From: Polyangiaceae bacterium
Lineage (GTDB): Bacteria; Myxococcota_A; Polyangia; Polyangiales; Polyangiaceae
Length of the DNA: 55,806 nt
NCBI GenBank assembly: GCA_020848455.1
Contig: JADLAB010000369.1
Location: 1-55,806 of the forward strand
Direction: 5' to 3'
In this document: positions 33,873 through 44,561 of the stretch, one piece after another
Layout: each line of letters begins with the position of its first letter
How positions within the stretch are numbered: position 1 is the stretch's first letter
Program-made: the position numbers and the translations under genes
The notes under the pieces: model-generated
Told to the model about the DNA's origin: nothing
Databases searched by the model: none
What the model saw: the letters and a program-made list of their open reading frames with translations, nothing else

Positions 33873-34691
33873 TCAGTTCGACCGCACGTGGCGGCCGTCG
33901 AGCGTCTCCTCGACGGTCGGCAACAGCACGAGCTCGCAGCGCCGGTTCTTCTGGCGCTCGTCGGCGCCGTCGTTCGCGACGAGCGGGTCGGTGTCGCCGT
34001 AGCCGGCGGCGCTCCAGTGCTTCGGGTCGAGGCCGCCACCGTGGTCGGCCTCGGCCCTGACGAGGTAGGCGAGCACCTCGCGCGCGCGCATGACGCTGAG
34101 CCCCCAGTTGTCCTTGAAGGCGCCGGCGTAGCGCGTGCCGTCGGTGTGCCCGGCCACCTGGAAGCTGCGCCCGCCGAGGTCCGGTGCCCCCCGCACGACC
34201 GCCGCCACCTGGCCGAGCATCGACTCGCCCTCGCGCCTGAGCGTCTCGCGGCCGGCGTCGAAGAGCACGTCGCCCGGCAGCTGGATCACCAGGCGGTCGT
34301 GGCGCACGGTTACCTGGACCCCGAGCTCGCCGAGCCCGCGCAGCGCGTCGCGCAAGCGCTCGAAGCGCTGCTCGATCGCCTCCAGCAGGGCCGCGCGTTG
34401 CCGGTACTGCTCGAGCGCCCGCGCCTGCTCCTCGACGTCGCGCCCGGGCGCGGCGTCGTCGACGCCCGCCTCCTGCAGCTTCTGCCGGAGCCGCTCGATC
34501 GTCGCCTGGGTGTCCGCGAGCTCACGCTGGGTCTTGTGGTCGAGCGCCTCTTGCTGCTGCAGCTGCTGCTTCAGATCGTCGACCTCGCGCAGCTTGGCGC
34601 GCCACGCGTCCTCCGAGTAGCCGCAGCCGCCCAGCCCCGAAAGGGCCAGCACGACCGACGCGATCCACGGCCCGAGCGGCCAACTCCTCAT
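33873..34691 (-). CDS. OmpA/MotB-domain lipoprotein with coiled coil
   Basis: 272 residues. The signal peptide ends in LSGLGGC. Residues about 30-115 form a coiled coil (REVDDLKQQLQQQEALDHKT, IERLRQKLQEAG, RAALLEAIEQRFERLRD). The C-terminal OmpA domain has GDVLFDAGRETLRREG, FQVAGHTDGTRYAGAFKDNW, LSVMRAREVLAYLV and AGYGDTDPLVAND; the Asp and Arg that bind diaminopimelate are kept. It should tether the outer membrane to peptidoglycan, Pal-like. The start at 34691 is chosen because GGAGG lies nine bases upstream, while the alternative ATG at 34700 touches that site. Confidence 0.9.
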   Translation of the reverse strand: MRSWPLGPWIASVVLALSGLGGCGYSEDAWRAKLREVDDLKQQLQQQEALDHKTQRELADTQATIERLRQKLQEAGVDDAAPGRDVEEQARALEQYRQRAALLEAIEQRFERLRDALRGLGELGVQVTVRHDRLVIQLPGDVLFDAGRETLRREGESMLGQVAAVVRGAPDLGGRSFQVAGHTDGTRYAGAFKDNWGLSVMRAREVLAYLVRAEADHGGGLDPKHWSAAGYGDTDPLVANDGADERQKNRRCELVLLPTVEETLDGRHVRSN

Positions 34692-34700
34692 CTGCAGCAT

Positions 34701-34705
34701 CCTCC
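34701..34705 (-). promoter_or_regulatory. Ribosome binding site that decides the OmpA-lipoprotein start
   Basis: GGAGG on the minus strand, immediately before an ATG at 34700 and nine bases before the ATG at 34691. Only the second spacing is workable. Confidence 0.7.
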
Positions 34706-35151
34706 ACGAAGGCGTCTCGCCGACGCCGCCAGCCGGTGCGGCTCCGAGCTGGGGCACCGCAGCTCGCGCGGGCCCGGAGGCTAGTACGTCGGGCCGCAAG
34801 TTCGTACCGCGATGGAGGGAGCGACGCGGCCCGAGGCGCTGGCGCGGTGGCGGACCGGACGCCGAGGCGTCGGGCAGGCCGGCGCGGCGCGCTCGCCGCG
34901 CGGCGGCGCCCCGCACGATCCGGCACGGGCGGCGACGCGGGAGCACAATGAATAGGCGAAGTCAAGATAAAAAAGCGATGGCGCGTCCCGCGTCGCTCGT
35001 GCGGTGTTTGCCGGCGTTTTCTCCACTGCGCCAGGCCGCTCGGTGCCCACGCCGCCGGTGCGGGCCAGCCGCGGCGAGCGCCCGCCAGCCTGCGCGAAGT
35101 GATGGTGCATGTGTTGTCGTGTTATGCGATGGCACGCGTGCGCTTTTGTTC

Positions 35152-35181
35152 TTGACGATGTGCAATAGATGGCACTATACG
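35152..35181 (+). promoter_or_regulatory. Promoter of the histone H1-like gene
   Basis: TTGACG (35152-35157), 18-base spacer, TATACG (35176-35181); start expected near 35188, about 50 bases before the ATG. Good match to a housekeeping promoter in a strongly GC-rich genome. Confidence 0.65.
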
Positions 35182-35236
35182 TCGTGCAACATGTGCTGCC
35201 TTGCAGGAAACCGCAGGGCCAATCAGGAGGACTCAG

Positions 35237-35542
35237 ATGGCTGCTAAGAAGACTGGGAAAAAGGCCGGCGCAAAGAAGGCGGGCGCGAAGAAGGCGGGCA
35301 AGAAGGCGGGCGCGAAGAAGGCCGGCAAGAAGAAGGCTGGCAAGAAGGCTGCCTCAAAGAAGGCCGGCAAGAAGACCGCCGCCAAGAAGCCAGCTAAGAA
35401 GGCTGCCGCGAAGAAGACCGCCAAGAAGAAGGCGGCCCGCAAGCCGGCGAAGAGCGCCGCTGCGCCAGCAGAAGGTTCTTCACCAGCTGCAGCAGAGCTG
35501 CCCATGCCGCCGAACTTCGGCGGCGGGGACGAATCCGAGTAG
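35237..35542 (+). CDS. Lysine/alanine-rich histone H1-like DNA-binding protein
   Basis: 101 residues. Residues 2-75 are repeats of KKAG, KKAGKKAGA and AAKKTAKK, with about 40 percent lysine; the last 25 residues are neutral to acidic (AAAELPMPPNFGGGDESE). This composition matches histone H1 C-terminal tails and bacterial H1-like proteins (Hc1 type, AlgP-like). It should bind DNA or RNA non-specifically and compact it. Start fixed by AGGAGG seven bases upstream of the ATG; a perfect strong site. The AAG-rich repeats lower its GC and codons strongly favour AAG. Possible phase or length variation through the repeats. No enzymatic part. Confidence 0.85.
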   Translation: MAAKKTGKKAGAKKAGAKKAGKKAGAKKAGKKKAGKKAASKKAGKKTAAKKPAKKAAAKKTAKKKAARKPAKSAAAPAEGSSPAAAELPMPPNFGGGDESE

Positions 35543-36024
35543 GCGAAGCGCCCAACCACCGGCCACCGCCACGGCGATTCGCGGTCCAGGCCGCGGCGAC
35601 ACGGCGAGTGGGGGCCACCGCAGACCGAGCACCGCACGCGGGGCGAGGTTGGCGGTTGGGGGGGAGCGTTGGGCGCTTTCTTCTACTTCTCGAGACGCCC
35701 GGGGGGCGTGACTCGATTCTTGCTTTGAGCTCGGGGACCGGTCCTGCCGGACCCGAGGGGAGTCGCGGGCAGCGCGGGCCATCGACCCGCCTTGCCGGCG
35801 ACCGAGTGCAGCGGGGCTCAGGCCATCGTGCGCGCGGTGCGCGCTCCGGCGTACAGCCGATCAGGCCGAGCCGCTCCGGGGCGTCCGAGACGGGCGCCCA
35901 CGGGTTCCGCTCGGCGCAAGCCGGGCGGCTCGGCGTGCGCACCGGGGTGTGAGGCGGGCAGGGGCTGCGCTATCGTGCGGGATCGACTGCACGGTGCGCG
36001 CCGGCGGGCGCGCGAGGAGCCCCG
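35543..36024 (+). other. 480-base region after the histone-like gene: two hairpins, no gene
   Basis: I see no credible gene. ACGCCC-ggg-GGGCGT at 35695-35709 is a short stem followed by a moderately T-rich stretch (gattcttgcttt) and may end the histone transcript. CTCGGG...CCGG-tcctg-CCGG...CCCGAG at 35730-35757 is a second, interrupted stem. The remainder is GC-rich, unstructured to the eye, and includes the ribosome site GAGGAG of the kinase gene. Confidence 0.4.
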
Positions 36025-37173
36025 ATGTCCAATCGCAACCACGACCACGCGCTCGCGCGCGTCGGAGAGCTCGCCAAGAAGTGGACGCTCGACCGGCTCA
36101 TCGACGTGGGCGGCATGGCCGCCGTGTACGCCGCCACGCACCGCAACGGCCACCGCGTCGCCATCAAGGTGATGCACAAGCACTACGCCGCCATGCCGGA
36201 GGCGAAGGAGCGCTTCCTGCGCGAGGGCTACGTGGCCAACAAGGTCGGCCACCCGGGTGCCGTCCGGGTGCTCGACGACGACGTGCTCGACGACGGGACC
36301 CCCTTCCTCGTGATGGAGCTGCTCCTCGGCGAGGCGCTCGAGGCCCGGCTCGGCCGCGCCGGGGTGCTCTCGCTCGCCCAGGCGCTGTACGTCGCCGATC
36401 AGGTGCTCGACGTGCTCGCCGCCGCGCACGACCACGGCATCATCCACCGCGACATCAAGCCGGCGAACATCTTCGTCACCACGGACGGGCAGGTGAAGCT
36501 GCTCGACTTCGGCCTGGCACGCGTGCTCGAGCTCGGTAGCGGCAGCGTCACGCGCACCGGCACCGTGGTCGGGACGGCCAGCTACATGTCGCCCGAGCAG
36601 GCGCGGGGCAAGCGCGAGCTCATCGACCACCGCTCGGACGTCTTTGCCGTGGGTGCGGTGCTCTTCCGCTCGCTCACCCAGCGCAACCTCCACGAGCAGG
36701 ACAACCCGATGGACCGCCTGATGGCGGCGATGAGCGAGGCGGCGCCGTCGCTGGCCACGCTGCGGCCCGACCTGCCTCCCGACGTAGTAGCGCTGGTCGA
36801 CCGTGCGCTCGCCTTCCAGAAGACCGAGCGCTGGCCGGACGCGCGCACCATGCGCGCCGCGGCAGCCGCGGTGTACGCGCGCCACGTGCAGGCGCCGCAG
36901 AGCCGGCTGCCCGCGCCGCTCGCCGCCGCTCCGGCCGCTGGTGGGGCGTCGCTCGCCGCGCCCTCGCGGGCCGAGGACGTGCAAGTGAGCGTCATCTTCG
37001 AGAACGACGCCGCGAGCGACAGCGTGTTCGTCGAGCTCGAGGACGAGAGCGGTGCGGCGGGCCGCTTCGAGCTGCGCCGCCGCCCGCGCGCGGCGGCGCC
37101 CGAGCCGGACACCGACCTCGAGCTCCTGAGCGAGGTGACGGTGGTGCCGCTCGACAAGCCGCACCGGACCTGA
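36025..37173 (+). CDS. Soluble Hanks-type Ser/Thr protein kinase
   Basis: 382 residues; GAGGAG precedes the ATG. The kinase domain (about 18-280) has Gly loop LIDVGGMAAVYAA, ATP lysine K48 (VAIKVMHKH), catalytic HRDIKPAN with D143, DFG with D161 and the activation-loop end GTASYMSPEQARG. The tail (about 285-382) contains a Pro/Ala-rich stretch and acidic beta-like sequence (DVQVSVIFENDAASDSVFVELED). No transmembrane helix or extracellular sensor is present, so it is cytoplasmic. It could phosphorylate partners recognised by the FHA protein at 23726, though nothing links them directly. Confidence 0.95.
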   Translation: MSNRNHDHALARVGELAKKWTLDRLIDVGGMAAVYAATHRNGHRVAIKVMHKHYAAMPEAKERFLREGYVANKVGHPGAVRVLDDDVLDDGTPFLVMELLLGEALEARLGRAGVLSLAQALYVADQVLDVLAAAHDHGIIHRDIKPANIFVTTDGQVKLLDFGLARVLELGSGSVTRTGTVVGTASYMSPEQARGKRELIDHRSDVFAVGAVLFRSLTQRNLHEQDNPMDRLMAAMSEAAPSLATLRPDLPPDVVALVDRALAFQKTERWPDARTMRAAAAAVYARHVQAPQSRLPAPLAAAPAAGGASLAAPSRAEDVQVSVIFENDAASDSVFVELEDESGAAGRFELRRRPRAAAPEPDTDLELLSEVTVVPLDKPHRT

Positions 37174-37205
37174 CCGCCGACCGGGCGAGCCCGCCGCGCG
37201 TGACG

Positions 37206-38225
<1,020 letters not shown>

Positions 38226-38242
38226 CGCTGTCCTCCAGGATA

Positions 38243-38255
38243 CGACAAATTGTCG
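38243..38255. promoter_or_regulatory. Candidate activator binding site (UAS) for the sigma-54 activator
   Basis: CGACAAATTGTCG is a perfect six-base inverted repeat around one base, notably A/T-rich for this genome. It lies about 85 bases upstream of the -24 element at 38329, the usual distance for enhancer-binding proteins, and directly upstream of the activator's own gene, which would allow self-control. Confidence 0.55.
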
Positions 38256-38327
38256 CTCCGTGCGCAACGCCCCCCCAAATCGGTCGGCGCGCGAGCACGG
38301 CGCGCCGAAAAGGCCGTGACGCCCGCG

Positions 38328-38343
38328 CGGTACGCGTCTTGCT
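38328..38343 (+). promoter_or_regulatory. Candidate sigma-54 (-24/-12) promoter of the Ehr operon
   Basis: CGGTACG-cgtc-TTGCT matches the consensus TGGCACG-N4-TTGCW with two changes, keeping the invariant GG (38329-38330) and GC (38341-38342) ten bases apart. Transcription would start near 38354, only a few bases before the ATG at 38357, so the first gene would be almost leaderless or would start later. Confidence 0.6.
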
Positions 38344-38356
38344 CTCGGGCGGGACC

Positions 38357-38728
38357 ATGGCGGCCCCGGTGGCGGACGTGACGGTGGTGGCGGCGGCGCG
38401 CGCCACGTCGGAGCGCCTGTGCCACTACCTCGAGGAGGCCGGGCTGCGCTGCATCTCGGCCGCGCGGCTGGCGGACGCCACGGGGGCCGCCCACCGGGCG
38501 CGGGCCTACGTGCTCATGGCGGACGACTTCGACGCCGGCGCGGTGGCCGCCGCCCTGCACACCTGGGGCGGCCGCCGGCCGCCCCCGCGGGTCGTCGTCG
38601 TCCAGGGCACCGGGCCGGCGGTGGCCCCCGAGGGCGGCGCCGAGGTGGTCTTCCTGCCGCGGCCGGCCTTCAGCTGGACCATCCTCGACGCCATCGTGGG
38701 GCGGGCGACGGGGGGCAGCGCATGCTGA
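38357..38728 (+). CDS. Small receiver-like protein, first gene of the Ehr operon
   Basis: 123 residues from the ATG at 38357 (start uncertain because of its distance to the promoter; GTG codons at 38369 and 38378 are alternatives). The pattern [68 protein letters not shown] follows the strand-helix order of a receiver domain, but the acidic pair and a clear phospho-Asp are missing, so I call it a pseudo-receiver. It overlaps the next gene by seven bases. Could be a sensor or brake for the sensor-less activator next door (inference). Confidence 0.5.
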   Translation: MAAPVADVTVVAAARATSERLCHYLEEAGLRCISAARLADATGAAHRARAYVLMADDFDAGAVAAALHTWGGRRPPPRVVVVQGTGPAVAPEGGAEVVFLPRPAFSWTILDAIVGRATGGSAC

Positions 38729-39432
38729 TCGGCGCGCTCGAAGTGGCGGAGCTCCTCGGCGTGCCCGAGGCGACGGTGTTCGCCTGGACGCGGCGGGGAG
38801 AGATCCCGTTCACCCGCGTGCAGGAGCAGTATCGCTTCAACCGCGCCGAGATCCTCGCGTGGGCGACGGCGCGCGGGATGGCGATCTCGCCCCGGCTCTT
38901 CCCGGCCGACGCCGCCGCGCCCGCGGCCGGCACGAGCCTCGCCGAGGCCCTGCGCGAGGGTGGCGTGCACGCGGACGTGCACGGGGCGGACCGCGCCACG
39001 GTGATGCGCGCGCTCGCGGCGCTCCTGCCCCTGCCGCCGGGCACCGACCGCGAGCTCGTGTGCGAGTTCCTGCTCGCGAGCGAGGCGCTCGGCGCGACCG
39101 GCATCGGCGACGGCATCGCGCTGCCGCACGTCGCGAGCCCGATCGTGCTGCGGGTGCCACGGCCGTTCGTGACCCTGTGCTACCTCGCCACGCCGGTCGA
39201 CTTCGGGGCGCACGACGGCCGGCCGGTGACGACGCTGTTCTCGATCGTGGCCCCGCACAACCGGATCCACCTCGAGCTCTTGGCGCGCGTCGCGGCCGCG
39301 CTCCACGACCCGCCCTTCCGCGCGGCGCTCGCCCGGCGCGCGCCCGCTGCCGAGATCCTCGCCGCGGCGCGCCTGCTCGACGCCGCCGCGCTGCCCGGTC
39401 GGCCCACGCCACCTTCCGAGCCCGCGTACTGA
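38722..39432 (+). CDS. Helix-turn-helix fused to a PTS EIIA (PtsN-type) domain
   Basis: 236 residues. Residues 1-50 are an excisionase/MerR-like winged helix (ALEVAELLGVPEATVFAWTRRGEIPF, then YRFNRAEILAWA). Residues about 75-230 form a PTS EIIA type-2 domain with the phosphorylatable H136 in GIGDGIALPHVASP and typical VTTLFSIVAPHNRIHLELLARVA. EIIA-Ntr proteins sense the nitrogen PTS phosphorylation state and regulate K+ transport or sigma factors. Here the fused HTH suggests DNA binding under phosphorylation control. Its place between the sigma-54 promoter and the Ehr subunits suggests a regulator of this operon. Confidence 0.85.
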   Translation: MLIGALEVAELLGVPEATVFAWTRRGEIPFTRVQEQYRFNRAEILAWATARGMAISPRLFPADAAAPAAGTSLAEALREGGVHADVHGADRATVMRALAALLPLPPGTDRELVCEFLLASEALGATGIGDGIALPHVASPIVLRVPRPFVTLCYLATPVDFGAHDGRPVTTLFSIVAPHNRIHLELLARVAAALHDPPFRAALARRAPAAEILAAARLLDAAALPGRPTPPSEPAY

Positions 39433-39491
39433 GCCAGTCCCGTGCCCGTCGAAGCCCCACCGCCACCCACGCCCAAGCTGGAGCACCTCGC

Positions 39492-41468
39492 ATGCGCTGG
39501 CTGATCCCCTGTGCCATCGCGCTCACCGCGCTGAGCGGTGTGGCCGGCCTCCTGCCAGCCCGGCGCGCCCGGCTCGGCGAGCTCCTCGCCGTCGGGCTCG
39601 TGGTGCTGGGCGCCGCGCTCGGCCTGGCGGGGAGCGTGGTCGGCTTCGTCGCGTCCGACGCGCTGCGCATCGATCTGCCCTGGTCCCTGCCGGGCGCCCG
39701 GCTGCTCGTGCGCGTCGACGCGCTGTCGTCGATGTTCCTCGCGCCGCTCTTCTTCGTCTCGGCCGCCGGCGCCGTGTACGGGCTGTCGTACTGGCCCGTG
39801 CGGGAGCACCCGCGCGATGCCCGGGGCGTGCGGCTCTACTACGGCCTCACGGTGGCCGGGCTCGCGACGGTGCTCTGTGCCGCGAACGCCGTCCTGTTCC
39901 TCGTCGGCTGGGAGGTCATGGCGCTCGGGGCGTTCATGCTGGTCGGCACCGAGCACGAGCGCGCCGAGGTGCGCGGTGCGAGCCTCGTCTACCTGGTCTC
40001 GACCCGCGCCGGGACGCTGTGCCTGTTCGGGTTCTTCGGTCTGCTCTACGCCATCACCGGCAGCCTCGACTTCGACCTCGGCGCGGTGGCCGGGCGTGCC
40101 TCGGCGACCGAGCTCCACGGCCTGTTCGTCCTCGCCCTCTGTGGCTTCGGTCTCAAGGCCGGGCTCATGCCCCTGCACGTGTGGCTGCCCGGCGCACACG
40201 CCAACGCCCCGAGCCACGTCTCCGCCCTGATGAGCGGCGTGCTCCTCAAGATGGGCGTCTACGGGCTGGTGCGCACGACGGCGTTCTTCCCGACGCCGCC
40301 GCTGTGGTGGGGTGCGGCCCTGGTCGGCTGCGGCGTCGTGTCGGGGATCCTCGGCGTGGCCTTCGCGCTCGGCCAGCACGACCTCAAGCGCCTGCTCGCG
40401 TACCACAGCGTCGAGAACATCGGCATCATCGCCCTCGGCCTCGGGCTGGCGCTCGTCGGGCGCTCGCTCGGCGCACCCGCGCTCGTCGGTCTGGGGCTCG
40501 CCGGCGCCCTGCTCCACGTGTGGAATCACGGGCTCTTCAAGGCGCTCCTGTTCCTGGCGGCCGGTGCCGTGGTGCACGCCACGGGCACGCGCGAGATCGA
40601 CGCGCTCGGCGGCCTCGGCAAGCGCATGCCGAAGACCGCGCTCGCGTTCCTCGTCGGCTCGGTCGCGATCTGCGGGCTGCCGCCTCTCAACGGCTTCGTG
40701 AGCGAGCTGCTCGTCTACCTCGGCCTCTTCGAGGCCGCCGCGTCGCCCGACGCCCCGGCCTGGCTCGTCGGTGCGCTCGGCGCGCCGGCGCTCGCGCTCA
40801 TCGGCGCGCTCGCCGTCGCCTGCTTCGTGAAGGTCTACGGCGTCGTGTTCCTCGGCGAGCCGCGCAGCGCCAAGGTGGACAAGGCCCACGAGGTCGACAA
40901 GCTCATGACCGGGCCGATGGCGGCGCTCGGCGCGGCGTGCGCGCTCATCGGGCTCGCGCCGGCGCTCGTGATGCCGGCGCTCGCGCGGGCCGCGCACACC
41001 TGGGCGCCCGAGCTGGCCGACGAAGTGGGCCCGGTCGCGTCGCTCGCGTGGCTGTCGCTCGCCAACGGCCTCTTGCTCGGGCTCGTGCTCGTCGCCGCGG
41101 CGTGGCTCGCCTGGCGCGCGCGCGCGGCCGCGACCGTGCGCGACGTGCCGACCTGGGACTGCGGCTACGCCGCCCCGACCCCGCGCATGCAGTACACGGC
41201 CTCGTCCTTCGCGGCGACGCTCGTCGGCTTCTTCGCCTTCGCGCTCCGCCCGTCGCGCTTCCGGCCCGAGCTCGTCGGTCCGTTCCCGCAGCGCGGAACG
41301 CTGTTCACGAGCCTGCCCGACGTCGTGCTCGGCCGGCTGATCCTGCCGGCGTTCGCGCTCATCGGCCCGCTGCTCGCACGGCTGCGCAAGCTCACGCAGG
41401 GCAGCGTGCACACCTACCTCCTCTACATGCTCGTCGCCGTCGTCGCGGCGCTCCTCGTGTGGCGCTGA
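39492..41468 (+). CDS. hyfB: HyfB-like antiporter-type membrane subunit (NuoL/M/N-related)
   Basis: 658 residues with about 15 membrane helices. Conserved proton-channel features are visible: VGWEVMALGAFMLVGTE, GFGLKAGLMPLHVWLPGAHANAPSHVSALMSG, AYHSVENIGIIALG and HVWNHGLFKALLFLAAGAVVHATGTR. The C-terminal extension WDCGYAAPTPRMQYTASSFA and QGSVHTYLLYML is typical of HyfB/HycC. GGAG precedes the ATG at about eight bases. It would translocate H+ or Na+ driven by the soluble part. Its stop overlaps the next start by one base (TGATG). Gene order from here matches hyfB-hycD-hycP-hycQ-hycE clusters. Confidence 0.92.
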   Translation: MRWLIPCAIALTALSGVAGLLPARRARLGELLAVGLVVLGAALGLAGSVVGFVASDALRIDLPWSLPGARLLVRVDALSSMFLAPLFFVSAAGAVYGLSYWPVREHPRDARGVRLYYGLTVAGLATVLCAANAVLFLVGWEVMALGAFMLVGTEHERAEVRGASLVYLVSTRAGTLCLFGFFGLLYAITGSLDFDLGAVAGRASATELHGLFVLALCGFGLKAGLMPLHVWLPGAHANAPSHVSALMSGVLLKMGVYGLVRTTAFFPTPPLWWGAALVGCGVVSGILGVAFALGQHDLKRLLAYHSVENIGIIALGLGLALVGRSLGAPALVGLGLAGALLHVWNHGLFKALLFLAAGAVVHATGTREIDALGGLGKRMPKTALAFLVGSVAICGLPPLNGFVSELLVYLGLFEAAASPDAPAWLVGALGAPALALIGALAVACFVKVYGVVFLGEPRSAKVDKAHEVDKLMTGPMAALGAACALIGLAPALVMPALARAAHTWAPELADEVGPVASLAWLSLANGLLLGLVLVAAAWLAWRARAAATVRDVPTWDCGYAAPTPRMQYTASSFAATLVGFFAFALRPSRFRPELVGPFPQRGTLFTSLPDVVLGRLILPAFALIGPLLARLRKLTQGSVHTYLLYMLVAVVAALLVWR

Positions 41469-42373
41469 TGCACTACCTCGTCCACGTGCTGCTCGTCCTC
41501 GCGCTGCCGCCGCTCCTGCTCGGCATCGCGAACCGCGTGAAGGCGCTGTTCGCGGGCCGCCGCGGGCCGCCGGTGCTGCAGCTCTACTTCGACCTCGCGA
41601 AGCTCGCGCGGAAGAGCACGGTACAGAGTCGCACCACGAGCTTCGTGTTCCGCGCCGGACCGGTGGTGGCACTGGCGACCACGGCGTGCGCCGCGATGCT
41701 CGTGCCCCTCGGCGCCCACAAGGCGCCGCTGTCCTTCGGCGGCGACCTCGTGTTCTTCGCGTACCTGTTCGCCCTCGGCCGCTTCTTCACGGTGGCGGCG
41801 GCGCTCGACACCGGCTCGGCCTTCGAGGGCATGGGCGGCGCGCGCGAGGTCACCTTCGGGGCGCTCGCCGAGCCGGCGCTGTTCTTCGGCCTGCTCGTGC
41901 TCACGCGCCTCGGGGGCGCCGTCCGCTTCGCCGTCGTGCTCGGCCCCGGGCTCGCCGACCACTGGGTCGAGGCCGCGCCGTCGCTCGTGCTCGTCGCGGT
42001 GAGCCTGTTCGTCGTGCTCCTGTCCGAGACCTGTCGCGTGCCCTTCGACGACCCCAACACCCATCTCGAGCTCACCATGATCCACGAGGTCATGGTGCTC
42101 GATCACGGCGGGCCGGCGCTCGGCATGATCCTCTACGGCGCCGCCATGAAGCTGTTCGTGCTCGGGGCAGTGGTGGTCGGCGTCGCGCTGCCGGCGAGCT
42201 CGGGCAACGCGTGGCTCGACTGGCTCCTGTTCCTCGGCGGCATGCTCGGGTGCACGGTGCTCGTCGGGGTCGTCGAGTCGATCATGGCCCGCCTGAAGCT
42301 CGTGGCCGTCCCCAAGCTGCTCGTCACCGCCTGCCTGCTGTCGGCGGTCGGGCTCGTGCTGCTGGTCCGCTAG
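41468..42373 (+). CDS. hyfC: HyfC/HycD-like membrane subunit (NuoH-related)
   Basis: 301 residues, eight predicted helices. Family signatures: GIANRVKALFAGRRGPPVLQLYFDLAKLARK, the E/R-rich quinone-pocket-type loop GMGGAREVTFGALAEPALFF, SETCRVPFDDPNTHLELTMIHEVM and the terminal helix. This subunit forms the interface between membrane arm and the NuoB/D-like pair. The DDPNTHLELTMIHE loop is the hallmark of group 4 hydrogenase and Ehr complexes. Confidence 0.93.
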   Translation: MHYLVHVLLVLALPPLLLGIANRVKALFAGRRGPPVLQLYFDLAKLARKSTVQSRTTSFVFRAGPVVALATTACAAMLVPLGAHKAPLSFGGDLVFFAYLFALGRFFTVAAALDTGSAFEGMGGAREVTFGALAEPALFFGLLVLTRLGGAVRFAVVLGPGLADHWVEAAPSLVLVAVSLFVVLLSETCRVPFDDPNTHLELTMIHEVMVLDHGGPALGMILYGAAMKLFVLGAVVVGVALPASSGNAWLDWLLFLGGMLGCTVLVGVVESIMARLKLVAVPKLLVTACLLSAVGLVLLVR

Positions 42374-42381
42374 AGGAGCCC

Positions 42382-43022
42382 ATGTCCGCGCTCGCCTCGC
42401 CACTGCTCGTCGTCGTCCTGCTCATCAATCTGTTCCTGCTCGGCACGAGCCGGGTGCGCGCGGCCATCACCGGGGCGGCCGCCCAGGGCGTGCTGCTCGG
42501 CGTGCTCGCGCTCGTCATCGACGACGCGCTCTCCGGCAGCCACATCGCCGTCGCGGCCGGCGCCATCGTGCTGAAGGGGATAGCGTTCCCGGCCCTGCTC
42601 GCGCGCGCCATCCGCGACCTCGCGGTGCGCCGCGAGATCGAGCCGCTCATCGGGCTCGTGCCGAGCCTGCTCCTCGGCGCCATCGGCACGGCGGCGTCGC
42701 TCCTGTTCGCCAGCTCGCTGCCACTCGCCCCGGCGCACGAGGGCTCGCTCGTCGTCCCGGGCGCTCTCGCGACCGTGTTCACGGGCTTCATGCTGCTCAC
42801 CACCCGTCGCAAGGCCATCACGCAGGTCGTGGGCTACCTCGTGCTCGAGAACGGCCTGTTCATCATGGGGCTCGGGCTGCTCGAGGCCATGCCGTTCCTG
42901 GTGGAGGTGGGCATCCTGCTCGATCTCTTCGTCGGCATCTTCGTGATGGGCATCATCATCAACCACATGCGGCGCGAGTTCGGGTCGATCGACACCGAGC
43001 GGCTCACGAGCCTGAGGGAGTG

Positions 43023-43023
<1 letters not shown>
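42382..43023 (+). CDS. hyfE: HyfE/HycP-like small membrane subunit (NuoK-related)
   Basis: 213 residues with six or seven helices; GAGGAG precedes the ATG. Conserved features: ITGAAAQGVLLGVLAL, AIVLKGIAFPALLARAI, and the charged VVGYLVLENGLFIMGLGLLEAMPFLVEVGILLDLFVGIFVMGI-like helix pair (the acidic residues E and D lie within the membrane). The gene ends in NHMRREFGSIDTERLTSLRE. NuoK-like subunits supply a proton path between the antiporter subunits and the NuoH-like subunit. Confidence 0.92.

Positions 43024-44557
<1,534 letters not shown>

Positions 44558-44561
<4 letters not shown>

Larger units (their letters stand above)
34692..35236. other. 545-base divergent region between the OmpA lipoprotein and the histone H1-like gene
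   Basis: No credible gene. Two A/T-richer patches stand out: 34950-34980 (around gtcaagataaaaaagcg), probably the promoter area of the minus-strand gene although boxes are not clear, and 35140-35200, which holds the promoter of the histone-like gene. Short open frames here (for example 34948-35247) overlap these promoters and have non-coding composition. Confidence 0.5.

Noticed and set aside
34948-35247. 99-codon plus-strand frame upstream of the histone H1-like gene
   Set aside because: It overlaps the promoter and ribosome site of the histone-like gene, and has no ribosome site of its own.
35245-35460. Regular AAG-rich direct repeats that could suggest a tandem-repeat array
   Set aside because: They encode the KKAG repeats of the histone H1-like protein and stay in frame.
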